Below are positions 18,133-27,551 of a DNA stretch of 64,000 nt, one piece after another (the stretch's first letter is position 1; each line of letters starts with the position of its first letter). Both the position numbers and the translations under genes were made by a program. The DNA is from Acidobacteriota bacterium (lineage in GTDB: Bacteria; Acidobacteriota; Blastocatellia; Pyrinomonadales; Pyrinomonadaceae): NCBI GenBank assembly GCA_016715115.1, contig JADKBM010000016.1, positions 62,001 to 126,000 of the forward strand, given 5' to 3'. Below the pieces are notes generated by a model that did not search any database, had not been told where the DNA came from, and saw only the letters and a list, made by a program, of their open reading frames with translations.

Positions 18133-20036
18133 ATGGGCGAACACAAGGTCACCACTGAAAACGACGAAGCTCAACTAAGACAGTTCACGCGTGCCGTTCT
18201 TGACGATCTTCAGGCGCTCGAGATGATGATCCGTGGCGGCTATATGGAAAACGACGTACTGCGGATCGGCGCCGAGCAGGAGATGTTCCTTGTCAAATCG
18301 TCAATGCATCCGGCACCGTTGGCAATGGAGATCATCGAAGACGTCAACGATCCGCGCCTGACGACCGAGATCGGCCGCTTCAACATCGAAGCCAACCTGT
18401 CGCCACTTGATTTCAGCGGAGATTGCCTGAAGGTTCTCGAGGCCGAGATCAACGAGATGGTCGGTATCGTCCGCGGTTCGGCGAAGAAGTTCAACGCCGA
18501 CGTTCTTCTTACAGGTATCTTGCCGACGATCCAGTCTTCGGACCTCGTCGAGCGCAATCTGACTCCGAGTCCGCGCTATCACGAGCTGAACCGCATCCTG
18601 ACGGCGCTCCACGGCACCGAACGCGTCGTTCACATAAAGGGGCTTGACGAACTGCGGATCCACGTCCAGGATACGTTCGTCGAGTTTTGCAACACAAGTT
18701 TTCAGGTCCATCTGCAGGTCCCGATGAACCGTTTCGTCGAATACTACAACTGGGCCCAGGCGCTGAGCGCTCCGATCCTTGCTTCGGCCGTCAACTCCCC
18801 GGTACTCCTCGGCCACCGTTTGTGGCACGAATCGCGGCTCGCGCTGTTCCAGCACGCCGTCGATTCGCGGTCACCGGTGCATCAGGAACGGAGCCATCCG
18901 GCGCGAGTCACGTTTGGACGGAATTGGGTTGAAGATTCGATTCTCGATGTTTTTCACGAAGACGTCGCGCGCTTTCGGATTCTCCTGACGCGCCAGCTTG
19001 AAGAGGATTCGCTCGAGTCGCTCAAAGAAGGCCGGATTCCGGGACTCGATGCGTGGCGGATGCACAACGGCACAATCTGGCGTTGGAACCGTGCGTGTTA
19101 CGGCGTAATGAACGGCAAACCGAGTATGCGCGTCGAGGTTCGATTCCTTCCGTCCGGGCCAACCGTGGCCGATGAAATGGCGAACGCCGCGTTCTTCCTC
19201 GGATTGATGATGTCGATGCCGGAAGAGTTCGGCGACGTCACGAAACGAATGTCGTTCGACGACGCGAAGAATAATTTTTTCACGACTGCAAGGTATGGCT
19301 TGAAATCGCAGATCGTCTGGCCTCGACGGCCAGTCTTTTCGAACCGCGCGGCTAATCCTTGAAGAGTTGTTGCCGCGCGCTCGCCACGGCCTTGAAAAAG
19401 GTGGGGGTCGACAGCGCCGACATCGAACGCTATCTCTCGAATTCTCGAAGAGCGCGAAAAACGAGAAGACCGGTTCACAATGGGTGCTTGATTCGCTGGC
19501 GGCGATGGACAAGAAGGCGAAAGTGAACGTCCGGATGCGCACGATTACCTCGGCGATGCTCGAGAACCAGTACAACTGCCGCTGCACGAATGGCCGCTCG
19601 CCGTGATCTCCGAGAAAAGCGATTGGATCGACAATTACCGGACCGTCGAGCAGTTTATGTCGAAGGATCTTTTCACGGTCCGGCCGCAGGACGTGATCGA
19701 TCTCGCCGCGAGTTTGATGAACTGGAAACATATTCGGCATATCGGTAGAAGACGATTCCGGGAAACTCGTCGGCATACTCTCACCGCGATCTGATGAAAC
19801 TGATGACCGAGCATTGCGGAGAAGAGATCGTGGTGCGCGACGTGATGAAGACCGAACTCATTACCGCAACACCCGAAACGTCGTCTCGAAGCGCTCAAAA
19901 CGATGCGCGATAACGACATCGGATGTCTTCCGGTGATCCGCAACGAAAAACTTGTCGGGTTGATCACCGATTTCGATTTCCCTGACGGTTTTCGGTAAAG
20001 CTCTTCGAGGAACGGCTGCGCTCGGAAGCCACATAG
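18133..20036 (+). pseudogene. Glutamate-cysteine ligase-family/CBS-pair fusion, frameshifted
   Basis: The first 395 or so residues (ATG at 18133, MGEHKVTTENDE) are in one frame and form a GCS2-type ligase domain: GAEQEMFLV, EIGRFNIEANLSP, HVQDTFVEFCNTSFQVHLQV, GTIWRWNRACYG and RVEVRFLPSGPT. From 19320 on, the coding sense continues but hops frame about ten times through EELLPRARHGLEK, TGSQWVLDSLAAMDKKAK and VISEKSDWIDNYRTVEQFM. A CBS-domain pair follows (MSKDLFTVRPQDVI; MRDNDIGCLPVIRNEKL), ending LFEERLRSEAT at 20034. The architecture is therefore an ATP-dependent carboxylate-amine ligase plus adenylate-sensing CBS pair. The substrate need not be glutamate and cysteine. Codons between shifts look intact, which favours missing bases over old decay. 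Confidence 0.75.
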
Positions 20037-20154
20037 TCCCGTTTCGTCACGGGTCAGGTTCCGCTCGTCACAAGACCGTTGCGCGCCGGGACGATTTGCG
20101 CTGCAATCCGTATTCAGGAGATTTGAAATAGCGGCTTCGAAGGAAATCAGCGAC

Positions 20155-20320
20155 AGTTTAACCACAGATGAACACGGATCGGCGAGAGAAGATCATATGT
20201 CTTTTCGACCGTAATGGCGCCGAGTTGGTCTCAAATCGATAGTTTTCATCCCGACCCATCCGTGTTCTGTCAAGAACGGCCTGTCGCTTCTATCAAGCCC
20301 AGGTTTTTCAAGTTCCCTAT
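20155..20320. repeat. Palindromic interspersed repeat, copy B (inverted)
   Basis: Occupies most of the 20037-20367 gap. Compared with copy A it lies in the opposite orientation: arms AACACGGATCGGCG (from 20171) and CATCCCGACCCATCCGTGTT (20247-20266), then AAGAACGGCCTGTCGCTTCT and CAGGTTTTTCAAGTTCCC. It ends in the TATTCCCTATT segment about 50 bases before the sensor kinase start. Confidence 0.8.
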
Positions 20321-20367
20321 TCCCTATTACGTATTGCTCTGCGCAAGCCTTCGGAAACAGAATCAGT

Positions 20368-21443
20368 ATGAATGAAGACAATCGCCGTTGGCTGAAGTGG
20401 GTCGCGATATTCGGCATTTGGACCGTTTTCGGCTTTCTTCGCCAGCCAACTGGCACTTAAAATCAGCTTTTCAGGAGAATCCTGTTTCGTTCTGGCGGAT
20501 ACTCTCGTGGCAACTTTTCTAGGGCTACATCTGGTTTCTTCTGACTCCTGTCATACTCTATTTCGGCAAACGCTTTCCCTTCGAGGATGGCCGCTGGAAA
20601 TCGAGCCTTCCGGTCCACATCGCGGCGAGTTTCGCGATCGCGTTCGTCCAACTCGCGTTCGACGCCTATGTTCTGCCACAGCTCGGCTATTTAAGGCGAT
20701 TTCAACCCGCCACTTTTGGGAAACCTACAAGATCTTCCTGCTCGTCAATCTCCATTTCGGGGGTCGCGATCTACTGGGCAGTGCGGAGGACTTACCAGGC
20801 GATCAGGTATTACCGCAAGTACCGCGAACGAAATCCGCGCCCCGCAGCTCGAAGCGCGCCTGCGCGCAGTCCTGCTTTGTAGGTGCTCAAATGCAGCTCC
20901 ATCCGCATTTTTTGTTCAACACATTGAACGCCGTTTCCGAACTGATCCACAAGGACCGGACGCCGCCGAGCGGATGATCGGCGACCTCAGCGACCTGCTC
21001 CGTCTGTCGTTCGAAAACCTCGAGATCCGAAGATCCCGCTCAAACAGGAACTCGAGTTTCTCGAAAGTACCTTCAGATCGAACAAATGCGTTTCCAGGAT
21101 CAGTTTACGGGTTGAAATGAAGATCGCGCCCGAAACGCTCGACGCGAGCGTGCCGAATATGATCCTTCAACCGTTGGTCGAGGAACGCTATCAAACACGG
21201 GATCGGGCCGCGGACGCGCGGTGGAACGATTCGAGGTCGCCGCCGAGCGCCAAAACGGTTCATTGCATCTTAGCGTCCGCGATGACGGTCACAACACGGT
21301 TCGGCGATGTCGAAACGCTACACGAAGGTGTCGGATTGTCGAACACGCGCCGCCGGTTACTGAGACATCTTTACGGCGAGAACCACAAGTTTGAGATCGA
21401 ATGGGAACGGCGTAGTGTCAGATTGACGCTGCCGTTTGATTAG
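20368..21443 (+). pseudogene. LytS/YehU-type sensor histidine kinase, frameshifted
   Basis: The ATG at 20368 starts MNEDNRRWLKWVAIFG and leads into several membrane helices, recoverable only across frames (for example LTPVILYFGKRFPF and YKIFLLVNLHFG). The kinase core has the LytS-family phospho-His motif MQLHPHFLFNTLNAV, then MIGDLSDLLRLSFENLEI and the N-box start NMILQPLVE. The end, VRLTLPFD, is in frame with the stop at 21441. At least half a dozen single-base shifts interrupt it. Its stop is 17 bp before the response-regulator start, the usual LytS-LytR arrangement. Such pairs usually sense envelope or metabolite signals; the ligand cannot be inferred. Confidence 0.7.
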
Positions 21444-21460
21444 CCACTCGCAGATGTTTG

Positions 21461-22240
21461 ATGTTGATACGAACCATTTTGTCGCGACAGCACTGCCAGG
21501 CGACCGCGTGCGAGGAGGTTTTGCGCGACGAGCCAGGCATTGAGATCGTCGGCGAATGCGGCAACCTGGCGCTGAAGCGATCGAACTCCATCGACTCCGT
21601 CCGCCCGGACCTTGTTTTCCTCGACATTCAAATGCCGGAGAAACCGGGTTTCCCGAAGTCGTCAAATCACTTGGCGATCGCGACGTTCCGGCGATCATTT
21701 TTCGTTACGGCTTACGACCATTACGCCCTTGAAGCGTTCGCGTCGACGCTGCTTGACTATCTTCTGAAAACCGTTCAACCGCGAACGCCTGCGCCGGGCA
21801 CTCGGCCGTGCCAGGACCGACATCGAAAACCGTTCGAAAGGCAAGATCGACGAACCATCGCGTCGCTTATCGCCGACCTCAAGGCTGAAAAAGAGATATC
21901 TTGAGCGGGTCTTGGTCAAGTCCACGGGTCGCGTATATTCTTCATCAAGACGGATGAGATCGACTGGATCGAAGCCGCCGGCAACTATCTCAAGCTCCAC
22001 CTCCGGACGCGAGGGCCATCTGATCCGCGAGACGATGAATTCGATCGAGTCGAAACTCGACCCGGAACAGGTGGGGTTTTGCGGATACATCGCCTTCGAC
22101 GATCGTCAACATCGACCGCACCAGGAACTCCAGCCGATGTTCTCCGGCGACTATGCCGTCATACACGCTCGGGCCGCGAACTGACGCTAAGCCGCAACTA
22201 TCGCGAGCGGTTTCTTGAATTGTTCGAAAATCAGATCTGA
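21461..22240 (+). pseudogene. LytR/AlgR-type response regulator (receiver + LytTR), frameshifted
   Basis: The ATG at 21461 (MLIRTIL) opens a receiver domain. It shows the phospho-acceptor region RPDLVFLDIQMPEK, the Thr/Lys switch region FVTAYDHYALEAFAS and DYLLK. A linker leads to a LytTR DNA-binding domain: DEIDWIEAAGNYLKLH, HLIRETMNSIESKLDP, the IHRS-like region and LSRNYRERFLELFENQI before the stop at 22238. Frames change at least six times. The expected N-terminal VDDE is destroyed by frameshifts just after the start. It is the partner of the LytS-type kinase immediately upstream. Confidence 0.7.
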
Positions 22241-22499
22241 ACTGGAGACGAATGCGGTGCGGCCGCGGCAAAGCGCCAACCCGACGATCAGGAGTCAGTA
22301 CCGCCTGGGTTGCGCGGGCGGCAACCTCGGCCGCACGACGCTTAAACCCTAACTCTGGAATCGGGGTCCTTGGAAGAATTACTCGAGGTCGGGGCCTGCT
22401 TTGTTTTGTAACTGATTGAATTACATAATAGTTATATGAACAGCAAGCAACTGGCTCTGATGGATGCGATGTTGACGATCTCGCGACGGAAGAAGACGA

Positions 22500-22610
22500 G
22501 CCGTACGGTGCGGACGCTCGATTTGATCGGGAAGTGTAAGCCGTGATCAACTGATGCGAGCGCGCGAAACAAGCGGCCCCTGTTCAACCACGAGAGGTGC
22601 GCGTGATGTT
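22500..22610. repeat. Left half of palindromic repeat, diverged
   Basis: Aligns, with substitutions and small gaps, with the inner left part of the complete element at 40036-40206. Shared parts include the GAGCG...AAAC segment, CCTGTTNAANCC, and the perfect AGAGGTGCGCGTG. It stops just before the transposase leader hairpin at 22618. The matching right half reappears at 24403-24470, beyond the transposase, as if the IS had split one repeat copy. Confidence 0.5.
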
Positions 22611-22617
22611 ATAAAGA

Positions 22618-22689
22618 CGGTTTCTCCCCAGTCAGTGTTATGCTGACGAGTATTCAAGGTCTCTTCGTGTCGAAGATAAGGAGAAACCG
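22618..22689 (+). ncRNA. Structured leader of IS110-family transposase
   Basis: The segment is closed by a perfect 10-bp inverted repeat, CGGTTTCTCC (22618-22627) and GGAGAAACCG (22680-22689). Inside are two further hairpins, GTCAG-loop-CTGAC (22631-22647) and CTTCG-TGT-CGAAG, giving a three-way-junction shape. The right arm contains the transposase ribosome site (AAGGAG), so the fold would hide it. IS110 elements carry a guide (bridge) RNA in non-coding end sequence and many transposases have sequestered start sites. Either reading is possible; the structure itself is directly visible. Confidence 0.55.
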
Positions 22690-22691
22690 TT

Positions 22692-23748
22692 ATGGAAGTA
22701 TACTACGGAGTCGACTTTCATCCACATCAGCAGACGATCTGCTGGCTGGATGACAGGACGGGGGAATTGAAAACAAGAACGATATTCCACAAGAACCGTG
22801 AGGAGTTGGCCGGGTTTACCGGGAGATGCCGAAGGGAACGGTCGGCATCGAGGCGACTGGGAAGGCCGACTGGTTCGAGGAACTGATGTTTGAAAACGGA
22901 CACAGGTTGCTGGTAGGCAATTCCGGGTTTGATAAGGAGAGGGCGGAGTCGCGGCACAAGTCGGATACACGGGACGCGGAGAACATCCTGACGCTATTGA
23001 TGAGACAGGAGTTCCCGGCGCTTTGGAGAAGGAGCCGGGAGAGCGTGGCGATCCTGGAGATGATCCGGCTGAGGTCGGGGCTGGTGAGGCAGCGGACGCA
23101 GGTTTACAACCGGCTGCAGGCGCTGGCGCACGATTTCGGGCTGCCGAAAGGGAGGATGGGGACGCAAGCGTACCGGGAGACCCTGGAGGCGGTGCCCGGC
23201 CGATCCGCGCAAGGCGCTGCGGCGGGAGATCCTGCTGCGGACGGCAGAGCAGCTGAGCGGGAACATCCACGAGATCGAGCGCCGGCTTGAGGAAGAAGGC
23301 GGGACCGATCCGCGGGTGGCGTTGCTGAGGACGCAGGCCGGGGTCGGCATCCTGACGGCGCTTTGCCTGATCCATACGCTGGGCGAGGTCGCGCGCTTTT
23401 CCTCGTCGAGCCAGGTGGTTGCGTTCGCGGGACTTTGCCCGCTTGAGAAGAGCTCGGAGCCGGGTAAGCTTCGGCGGGATCAGCCGTGCGGGGTCGCCGC
23501 TGCTGCGCTACATGCTCGGGCAGGCGGCGAACGCGGCGGCCCGGAGGGACGAACGGCTGAGGGCGTTCTACCGGAGACTCGCCAGAAAGAAAACCAGGCG
23601 GGTGGCGAAAACGGCCGTCACCAGAAAGCTTCTTGTCAAACTCTCGGTCATGCTGCGGGAGAACATCACCGCACGGGAGTTTGACATGCGTGGCAGCACA
23701 GCCGGAGATACCCGTGGTGAAACAAGGTCTGAAATGACCGTCGCGTGA
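22692..23748 (+). mobile_element. IS110-family transposase, three frameshifts
   Basis: DEDD-type IS110 transposase. The N-terminal domain starts MEVYYGVDFHPHQQT (first Asp) and continues MPKGTVGIEATGKADWFEE (Glu) and HKSDTRDAENILTLLMRQ (Asp pair). The C-terminal Transposase_20 part includes RTQAGVGILTALCLIHTLGE, AFAGLCPLEKSS and the serine motif GISRAGSPLLRYMLGQAA. Frame changes occur near 22820, 23195 and 23462; otherwise the protein is full-length (about 350 residues). IS110 elements use an RNA-guided recombination mechanism and lack classical terminal inverted repeats. From the flanking repeat halves the element may run from about 22611 to about 24400. Confidence 0.85.
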
Positions 23749-24402
23749 TTGGGTTATCCGGCCTTCTGCCCGTTCGGGGGCAGATGTGCGAAGCAACATC
23801 AAGGGAAGAAGTCCGGGAAACGGGCCTTCGCCAATACCCGGATAGATGAATGAGTGGACCGCGCCGAACGGGGTCACAAGCCGAAGGCTTTGCTCGCAAA
23901 GCGCCTGGCCGCGCCAACAAGCGGCAGGCGGCAAACAGAAAGAAACGAAAAACAACCGGCAGCGAGGATGATCTTGAATGGACAAAGGCACTTTCTTCGA
24001 CGCCCCGGATCGGGGGGAGCGCCGGAGGTGTGTCCGGGCGGCGAGCGGTGCCGGCCGGTCTGGTCGAACCCGAAGAAGGCTATGGAAATGCCGCTCATGT
24101 GGAAATTGAGGAAAAACAAAAACGTTTTCCCTCAATTCCCACAATCGCTTGGAAAAGCCAAAAAGCGGCTTTCCACATTCCCCACAGCCACGGCTGCTGG
24201 GTATAAATCATTGAAAACCAAAGACAAAGACAGATCAATTCTCGGGACAGCAACTGCCCCGGAGATAAGGATAATGACGACGAACTTGAAACCGGAACCG
24301 AACTTTCTTTCACCAATATCATTGGCGGACCGCAAAGTTCACTTCCGAACTTGACACCGAAACCGTCTTTATAGATGTTTCACACTCGGGAACTCGGGCG
24401 TT

Positions 24403-24470
24403 CAGCCACAGGTTTCGCTCCGCTTCACGTGGTGCTATCGTAAGTTCGCGTTTTCCGCACGCTTGAAGGC
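24403..24470. repeat. Right half of palindromic repeat, diverged
   Basis: Matches 40172-40235 over about 60 bases with roughly ten differences. Shared blocks include CGCTTCACGT, GTGCTATCG, AAGTTCGCG and CCGCACGCTT. It is the complement in position to the left half at 22500-22610. Confidence 0.6.
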
Positions 24471-24565
24471 TTTTCCGACAGGCTCCTCAAATCTGGAATC
24501 TGGAATCTGGAATCCGGAATCCGGGATATCTGAATTCTTGGAGCCTGTCCACATCAATGGATGTA

Positions 24566-24612
24566 CCACGGCCGGCCAAATGCTTCGAACATCGGGCCGG
24601 CCGTGGTTTTTT
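24566..24612 (+). terminator. Strong intrinsic terminator
   Basis: A perfect 12-bp GC-rich stem (CCACGGCCGGCC at 24566-24577, GGCCGGCCGTGG at 24595-24606) encloses a loop that can itself pair (ATG-CTTCGA-CAT type) and is followed by six T on the plus strand (24607-24612). In the minus direction the T run is missing, so it mainly insulates the minus-strand DUF6569 gene from transcription coming out of the IS region. Confidence 0.85.
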
Positions 24613-24651
24613 GGTCTCGTGAGCGACGCGCGATCCGTCAGTTCACCTTTT

Positions 24652-25632
24652 TTACGTAGTTCTGTGAACCGTAACCTTCGACTTTTCGTCGACGGCTTCG
24701 TAAAGCGAGTTTTCCTTGTCGGATCTGATGATGACCTTCGCGCCCTTGGTCGTGGCGCGTTCTTCGGATTTCGCCTTTTCTGCCTGCTGCATAAATTCGA
24801 GGATCTGATCGCTTTTTATCGGTCGAAACGCGAGGCGATTGTTGTATTCGGCGACCGCTTCCGTCGCCGCCGCGCGGAGCATCCGATCCCAAAGCTTTCC
24901 GAACAACGCGTTCGAAACGTAGACATCGGCGCTGTTGATCTCGCCGTTGATGGCGAACGCGTATCCGATAATGTCCGTCTTGCCGGCCGTAATTCCCGGG
25001 AGTTTTTGACGTATTCGTCGATCGCGCCCTGTAGCTTCTTGTTTTCGAGGCTGAGTTGGAGACTCGTCCTCGATTTCGTGGCGGACATCGGACGAGACGT
25101 TCGCCGAGAGTTTGTCCTGTACTTTTTCGACTTCCTGCCAGACCTGGCCCTGCGAACGGCTCTCGTTGGCCGCGACCTTCAGGTCTCTCGTGACGATGCG
25201 TTCGTTCGACGACGAGAACCTCCCGTCGGATTCGGCGTCGCGCTTTTCCCAACGCCCGGATTCGACGCAGAACGCCTGGATCCTGATGCGTCCGGACCTT
25301 GCGGGTATGATTACGCTGACCGCGAGAACGCGGTCCTGTTTCCCGCCTTTGACGATGTCGCCTGATTGGATGAAGACGTCGAATTCCTTCGAAAGGTTCT
25401 CGACCTCAAGTTCGTTGACGTTGGACGTCTCGTAGACGGCGAAAAGATCGCGGGCCATCGCCTCCTGAAGCGTCAGGATATTCCCGCTTTTTGCGGCGTC
25501 CTTGCCGCGGATCAGAAATATCGTCAGATTCTTGTGCGTAAACCCTTCCGAAACCGTGTATGTTTGCGCGTTGCTTGCGCTGATTCCGAGTGCGATCACG
25601 AAGATCGCGATCATAATGGACTTAAAACTCAT
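24652..25632 (-). CDS. Secreted DUF6569 (ARPP-1) protein, possible compensating frameshifts
   Basis: Signal peptide MSFKSIMIAIFVIALGISASNA, then the ARPP-1/DUF6569 domain: KNLTIFLIRG, EAMARDLFAVYETSNVNELE, FIQSGDIVKGGKQDRVL, RIQAFCVESGRWEKRD and FSSSNERIV. The family's function is unknown; the name comes from association with rhodanese and phosphatase domains. The stretch coded by about 25005-25062 reads ESPTQPRKQEATGRDRRIRQ in this frame. The overlapping frame gives SLQLSLENKKLQGAIDEYV, a far more typical helical sequence between the flanking VRHEIEDE and KLPGITAGKTD. Two opposite single-base shifts probably scramble about 19 residues. The first ATG has a GGAGAG ribosome site. Confidence 0.78.
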   Translation of the reverse strand: MSFKSIMIAIFVIALGISASNAQTYTVSEGFTHKNLTIFLIRGKDAAKSGNILTLQEAMARDLFAVYETSNVNELEVENLSKEFDVFIQSGDIVKGGKQDRVLAVSVIIPARSGRIRIQAFCVESGRWEKRDAESDGRFSSSNERIVTRDLKVAANESRSQGQVWQEVEKVQDKLSANVSSDVRHEIEDESPTQPRKQEATGRDRRIRQKLPGITAGKTDIIGYAFAINGEINSADVYVSNALFGKLWDRMLRAAATEAVAEYNNRLAFRPIKSDQILEFMQQAEKAKSEERATTKGAKVIIRSDKENSLYEAVDEKSKVTVHRTT

Positions 25633-26021
25633 AGATTCTCTCCTTTGCTGCAGAATTCCCGGGGAGAGACTTTTGCATACTTACGGAACGAACGTCCGCG
25701 CGCATCTTGCAGGAACGGCTGTGTAAGTTTCGCCGCAATCTGGGCTTAAAATCTATGATGTGCCACTGGCCCGAAACGTTTCCCCGCGCGAAACGCCGCG
25801 AGTTCTTTCCGATCGCCGGGACAATCCAAGTCGACCGCGGTTCAATCGCGTCGAGTTATCAGGACAATTCAGCGGAGCGATCGTTCGCGATCGTCTCCGT
25901 TCAGATCGGATTGAGTGCGTCTGGCTGAATCACTTTTCGTACGCCGCTCTTATGGATTTGGCCAGCCGCCGTACCGCCTGAACCATCGCATGAGGCGTTG
26001 AAGAATCCTCGACTTTCTTCG
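25633..26021. other. Intergenic stretch, no gene seen
   Basis: Holds the upstream region of the DUF6569 gene and the 3' flank of the five-gene operon. No open frame with coding character and no clear intrinsic terminator was seen. Confidence 0.4.
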
Positions 26022-27539
26022 CTATCCTTCAATCAGGTAATCGACAAAGAGCGGTTCGGGTACGGACGACGCATCCGGATTTCGGACCAGCGTCGGGGGG
26101 TCTTCAAACTCGATGCGCGTCAGAAACTTCTTTGTTTCCTTGGCGTCGAGCCAGTTCTTGCAACGCAGTTTCAATGGCGATTTCGAATCCGCGCCGCCGA
26201 CTTCATCCGCAAGAATGACACGGCCTTTAGCCTTGGCTTCGAGCCGTTCGAGCAACTCTTGCTCCGGCATTTTCCATCCTTCCGGCGTCTTCTTTGTTTT
26301 CTTCGAAAGGGCGAATTCACGATTCGTCGGAATCATTGCGACCAAATCCTGACTCTCCATGATTTCCAAACCGCTCTTTCGGAGCGTCGCGTTGTGGCTC
26401 CCGTGATGTCCGACCTTATAAAAGACGGTGCGTTTAAGAAGATCGTCGATCAGCACCTCCTTCGAGGTTCCGTCGGCAAGTTGGATCGTCCACTTGAGTC
26501 TTTTCCAGGAATTCCAATTGCCGAACTGCGCGTCGCCGGGAAACAACAGCACTTTTCCGCTTTCAACAAGTTCGATCGCAATCGCAAGACAGGTGTTGTT
26601 GGTGATCCCATCGATGTTCAATGCAAGATCGCCCGCCATCATCAGCCAATCTTCGTCAATGCGTTTCCATTCGGGACCGCCAGAACCGTCAAATCCGTAG
26701 TTCTCCTCAAAGAACGGCCCGAATTCCCGATGAGATCTTGCATCGGTCGGCGCAATTCGGTATTTCCGATCAAAAGGATAATAGTAGTTAGCGTCGAAAT
26801 CGTCATTGTCCGAACCAGTCGCGGCGGCAAGAAAACTGTCGGTCACCGCGAGCCGAAGTTGCTGCCGGTATGTCTCGTCCACCGGCGATTCCTCGTCATC
26901 GAGCACCTCAATATCCTCCGGCGGACCAAGGACGTAGATTCGCACGCCGTCAAGGCCCTTGAGGGTGTGAACTTCGCCCGGCGAACAGTACTTCGGAGAC
27001 TGAGAGCCGGTTTTTGAAAGAACAAATTCCCAAGTCTCGGAACCGCTTATTCCCAGCACGTCCGCACCAATGCCGAAGAATTCGTTGACCAGAGAATCGA
27101 CCGTTTCCCGAATGCCGTCGAATTTTGGAGTGTTCATTCGGGAAATCGCGGCCCGTAGTCCGCGTTTCTTTTTCTCGAAGCGTTTTTTCACCTCATCGAC
27201 CTCTGGATCGCCTCGATTCTCCGTCCATCCGACCCAAACCTCATTGAATTTGAAGTCCTTCTTTTCAAAGACGTTTTTTGCAAGCGCAAATCCAGAAATG
27301 TGATCCCAATGCTCATGCGTCATCAGGACCGCATCAAGCACGTCACTGGCTGACCTCTTTATGTCCTCGGCAACCTGAGTCATAATCTCTTTCGCCGACT
27401 TTGTGGCCTGAAAAACGCCGCAATCGATCAATAGGTTGTGTTCCTGGTTCTTAGCTTCGTTGTTGAAATTAATCAAAAAACAATCGCCCAGTCCTTGCCG
27501 GTACATCCGAATTCTCACCGATAATCCGTCATCTGCCAT
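26022..27539 (-). CDS. MBL-fold hydrolase, last gene of patatin/peptidase operon
   Basis: 505 residues after a good ribosome site (AGGAGG, 8-base spacing). A ComEC-like MBL domain starts at the N-terminus (MYRQGLGDCFLINF; LLIDCGVF). The metal motif is THEHWDH at about 95-101, and further ligands are in LLFPGDA and KVGHHGSHNA. Insertions of about 150 residues separate the motifs, making it longer than typical MBL enzymes. No signal peptide, so it is cytosolic. It begins 12 bp after the peptidase stop. It is a distant relative of the MBL protein at 13492-15081. The substrate is unknown; nuclease, phosphodiesterase or hydrolase activity is possible. Confidence 0.83.
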   Translation of the reverse strand: MADDGLSVRIRMYRQGLGDCFLINFNNEAKNQEHNLLIDCGVFQATKSAKEIMTQVAEDIKRSASDVLDAVLMTHEHWDHISGFALAKNVFEKKDFKFNEVWVGWTENRGDPEVDEVKKRFEKKKRGLRAAISRMNTPKFDGIRETVDSLVNEFFGIGADVLGISGSETWEFVLSKTGSQSPKYCSPGEVHTLKGLDGVRIYVLGPPEDIEVLDDEESPVDETYRQQLRLAVTDSFLAAATGSDNDDFDANYYYPFDRKYRIAPTDARSHREFGPFFEENYGFDGSGGPEWKRIDEDWLMMAGDLALNIDGITNNTCLAIAIELVESGKVLLFPGDAQFGNWNSWKRLKWTIQLADGTSKEVLIDDLLKRTVFYKVGHHGSHNATLRKSGLEIMESQDLVAMIPTNREFALSKKTKKTPEGWKMPEQELLERLEAKAKGRVILADEVGGADSKSPLKLRCKNWLDAKETKKFLTRIEFEDPPTLVRNPDASSVPEPLFVDYLIEG

Positions 27540-27551
27540 TACCTGAACCTC

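Larger units (their letters stand above)
23749..24651. other. Long non-coding stretch downstream of the transposase, with hairpins
   Basis: No convincing gene. Two to three consecutive hairpins lie at 24099-24142 (GTGGAAATTGAGGAAAA against TTTTCCCTCAATTCCCAC), 24150-24175 (TGGAAAAGCC against GGCTTTCCA) and around 24192-24206. The first part (23749-24090) could be the non-coding end of the IS, where guide RNAs are found in some IS110/IS1111 relatives. The right half of the 40-kb palindromic repeat lies at 24403-24470. A short GAATCTGGAATC run lies at about 24487-24530, and a terminator at 24566-24612. Confidence 0.5.

Noticed and set aside
22436..22543. Short frame MNSKQLALMDAMLTISRRKK... before the IS
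   Set aside because: 35 codons, no clear ribosome site and no family. It could be a gene start cut off by the repeat or IS, but there is too little to support a call.
22630..23350. Long minus-strand frames across the transposase
   Set aside because: Pro/Ser/Arg-rich antisense shadows of the transposase coding strand.
24566..24612. Attachment or recombination site at the 12-bp GC-rich palindrome
   Set aside because: The T6 run and position beside a gene end fit an intrinsic terminator; no integrase or duplication is nearby.
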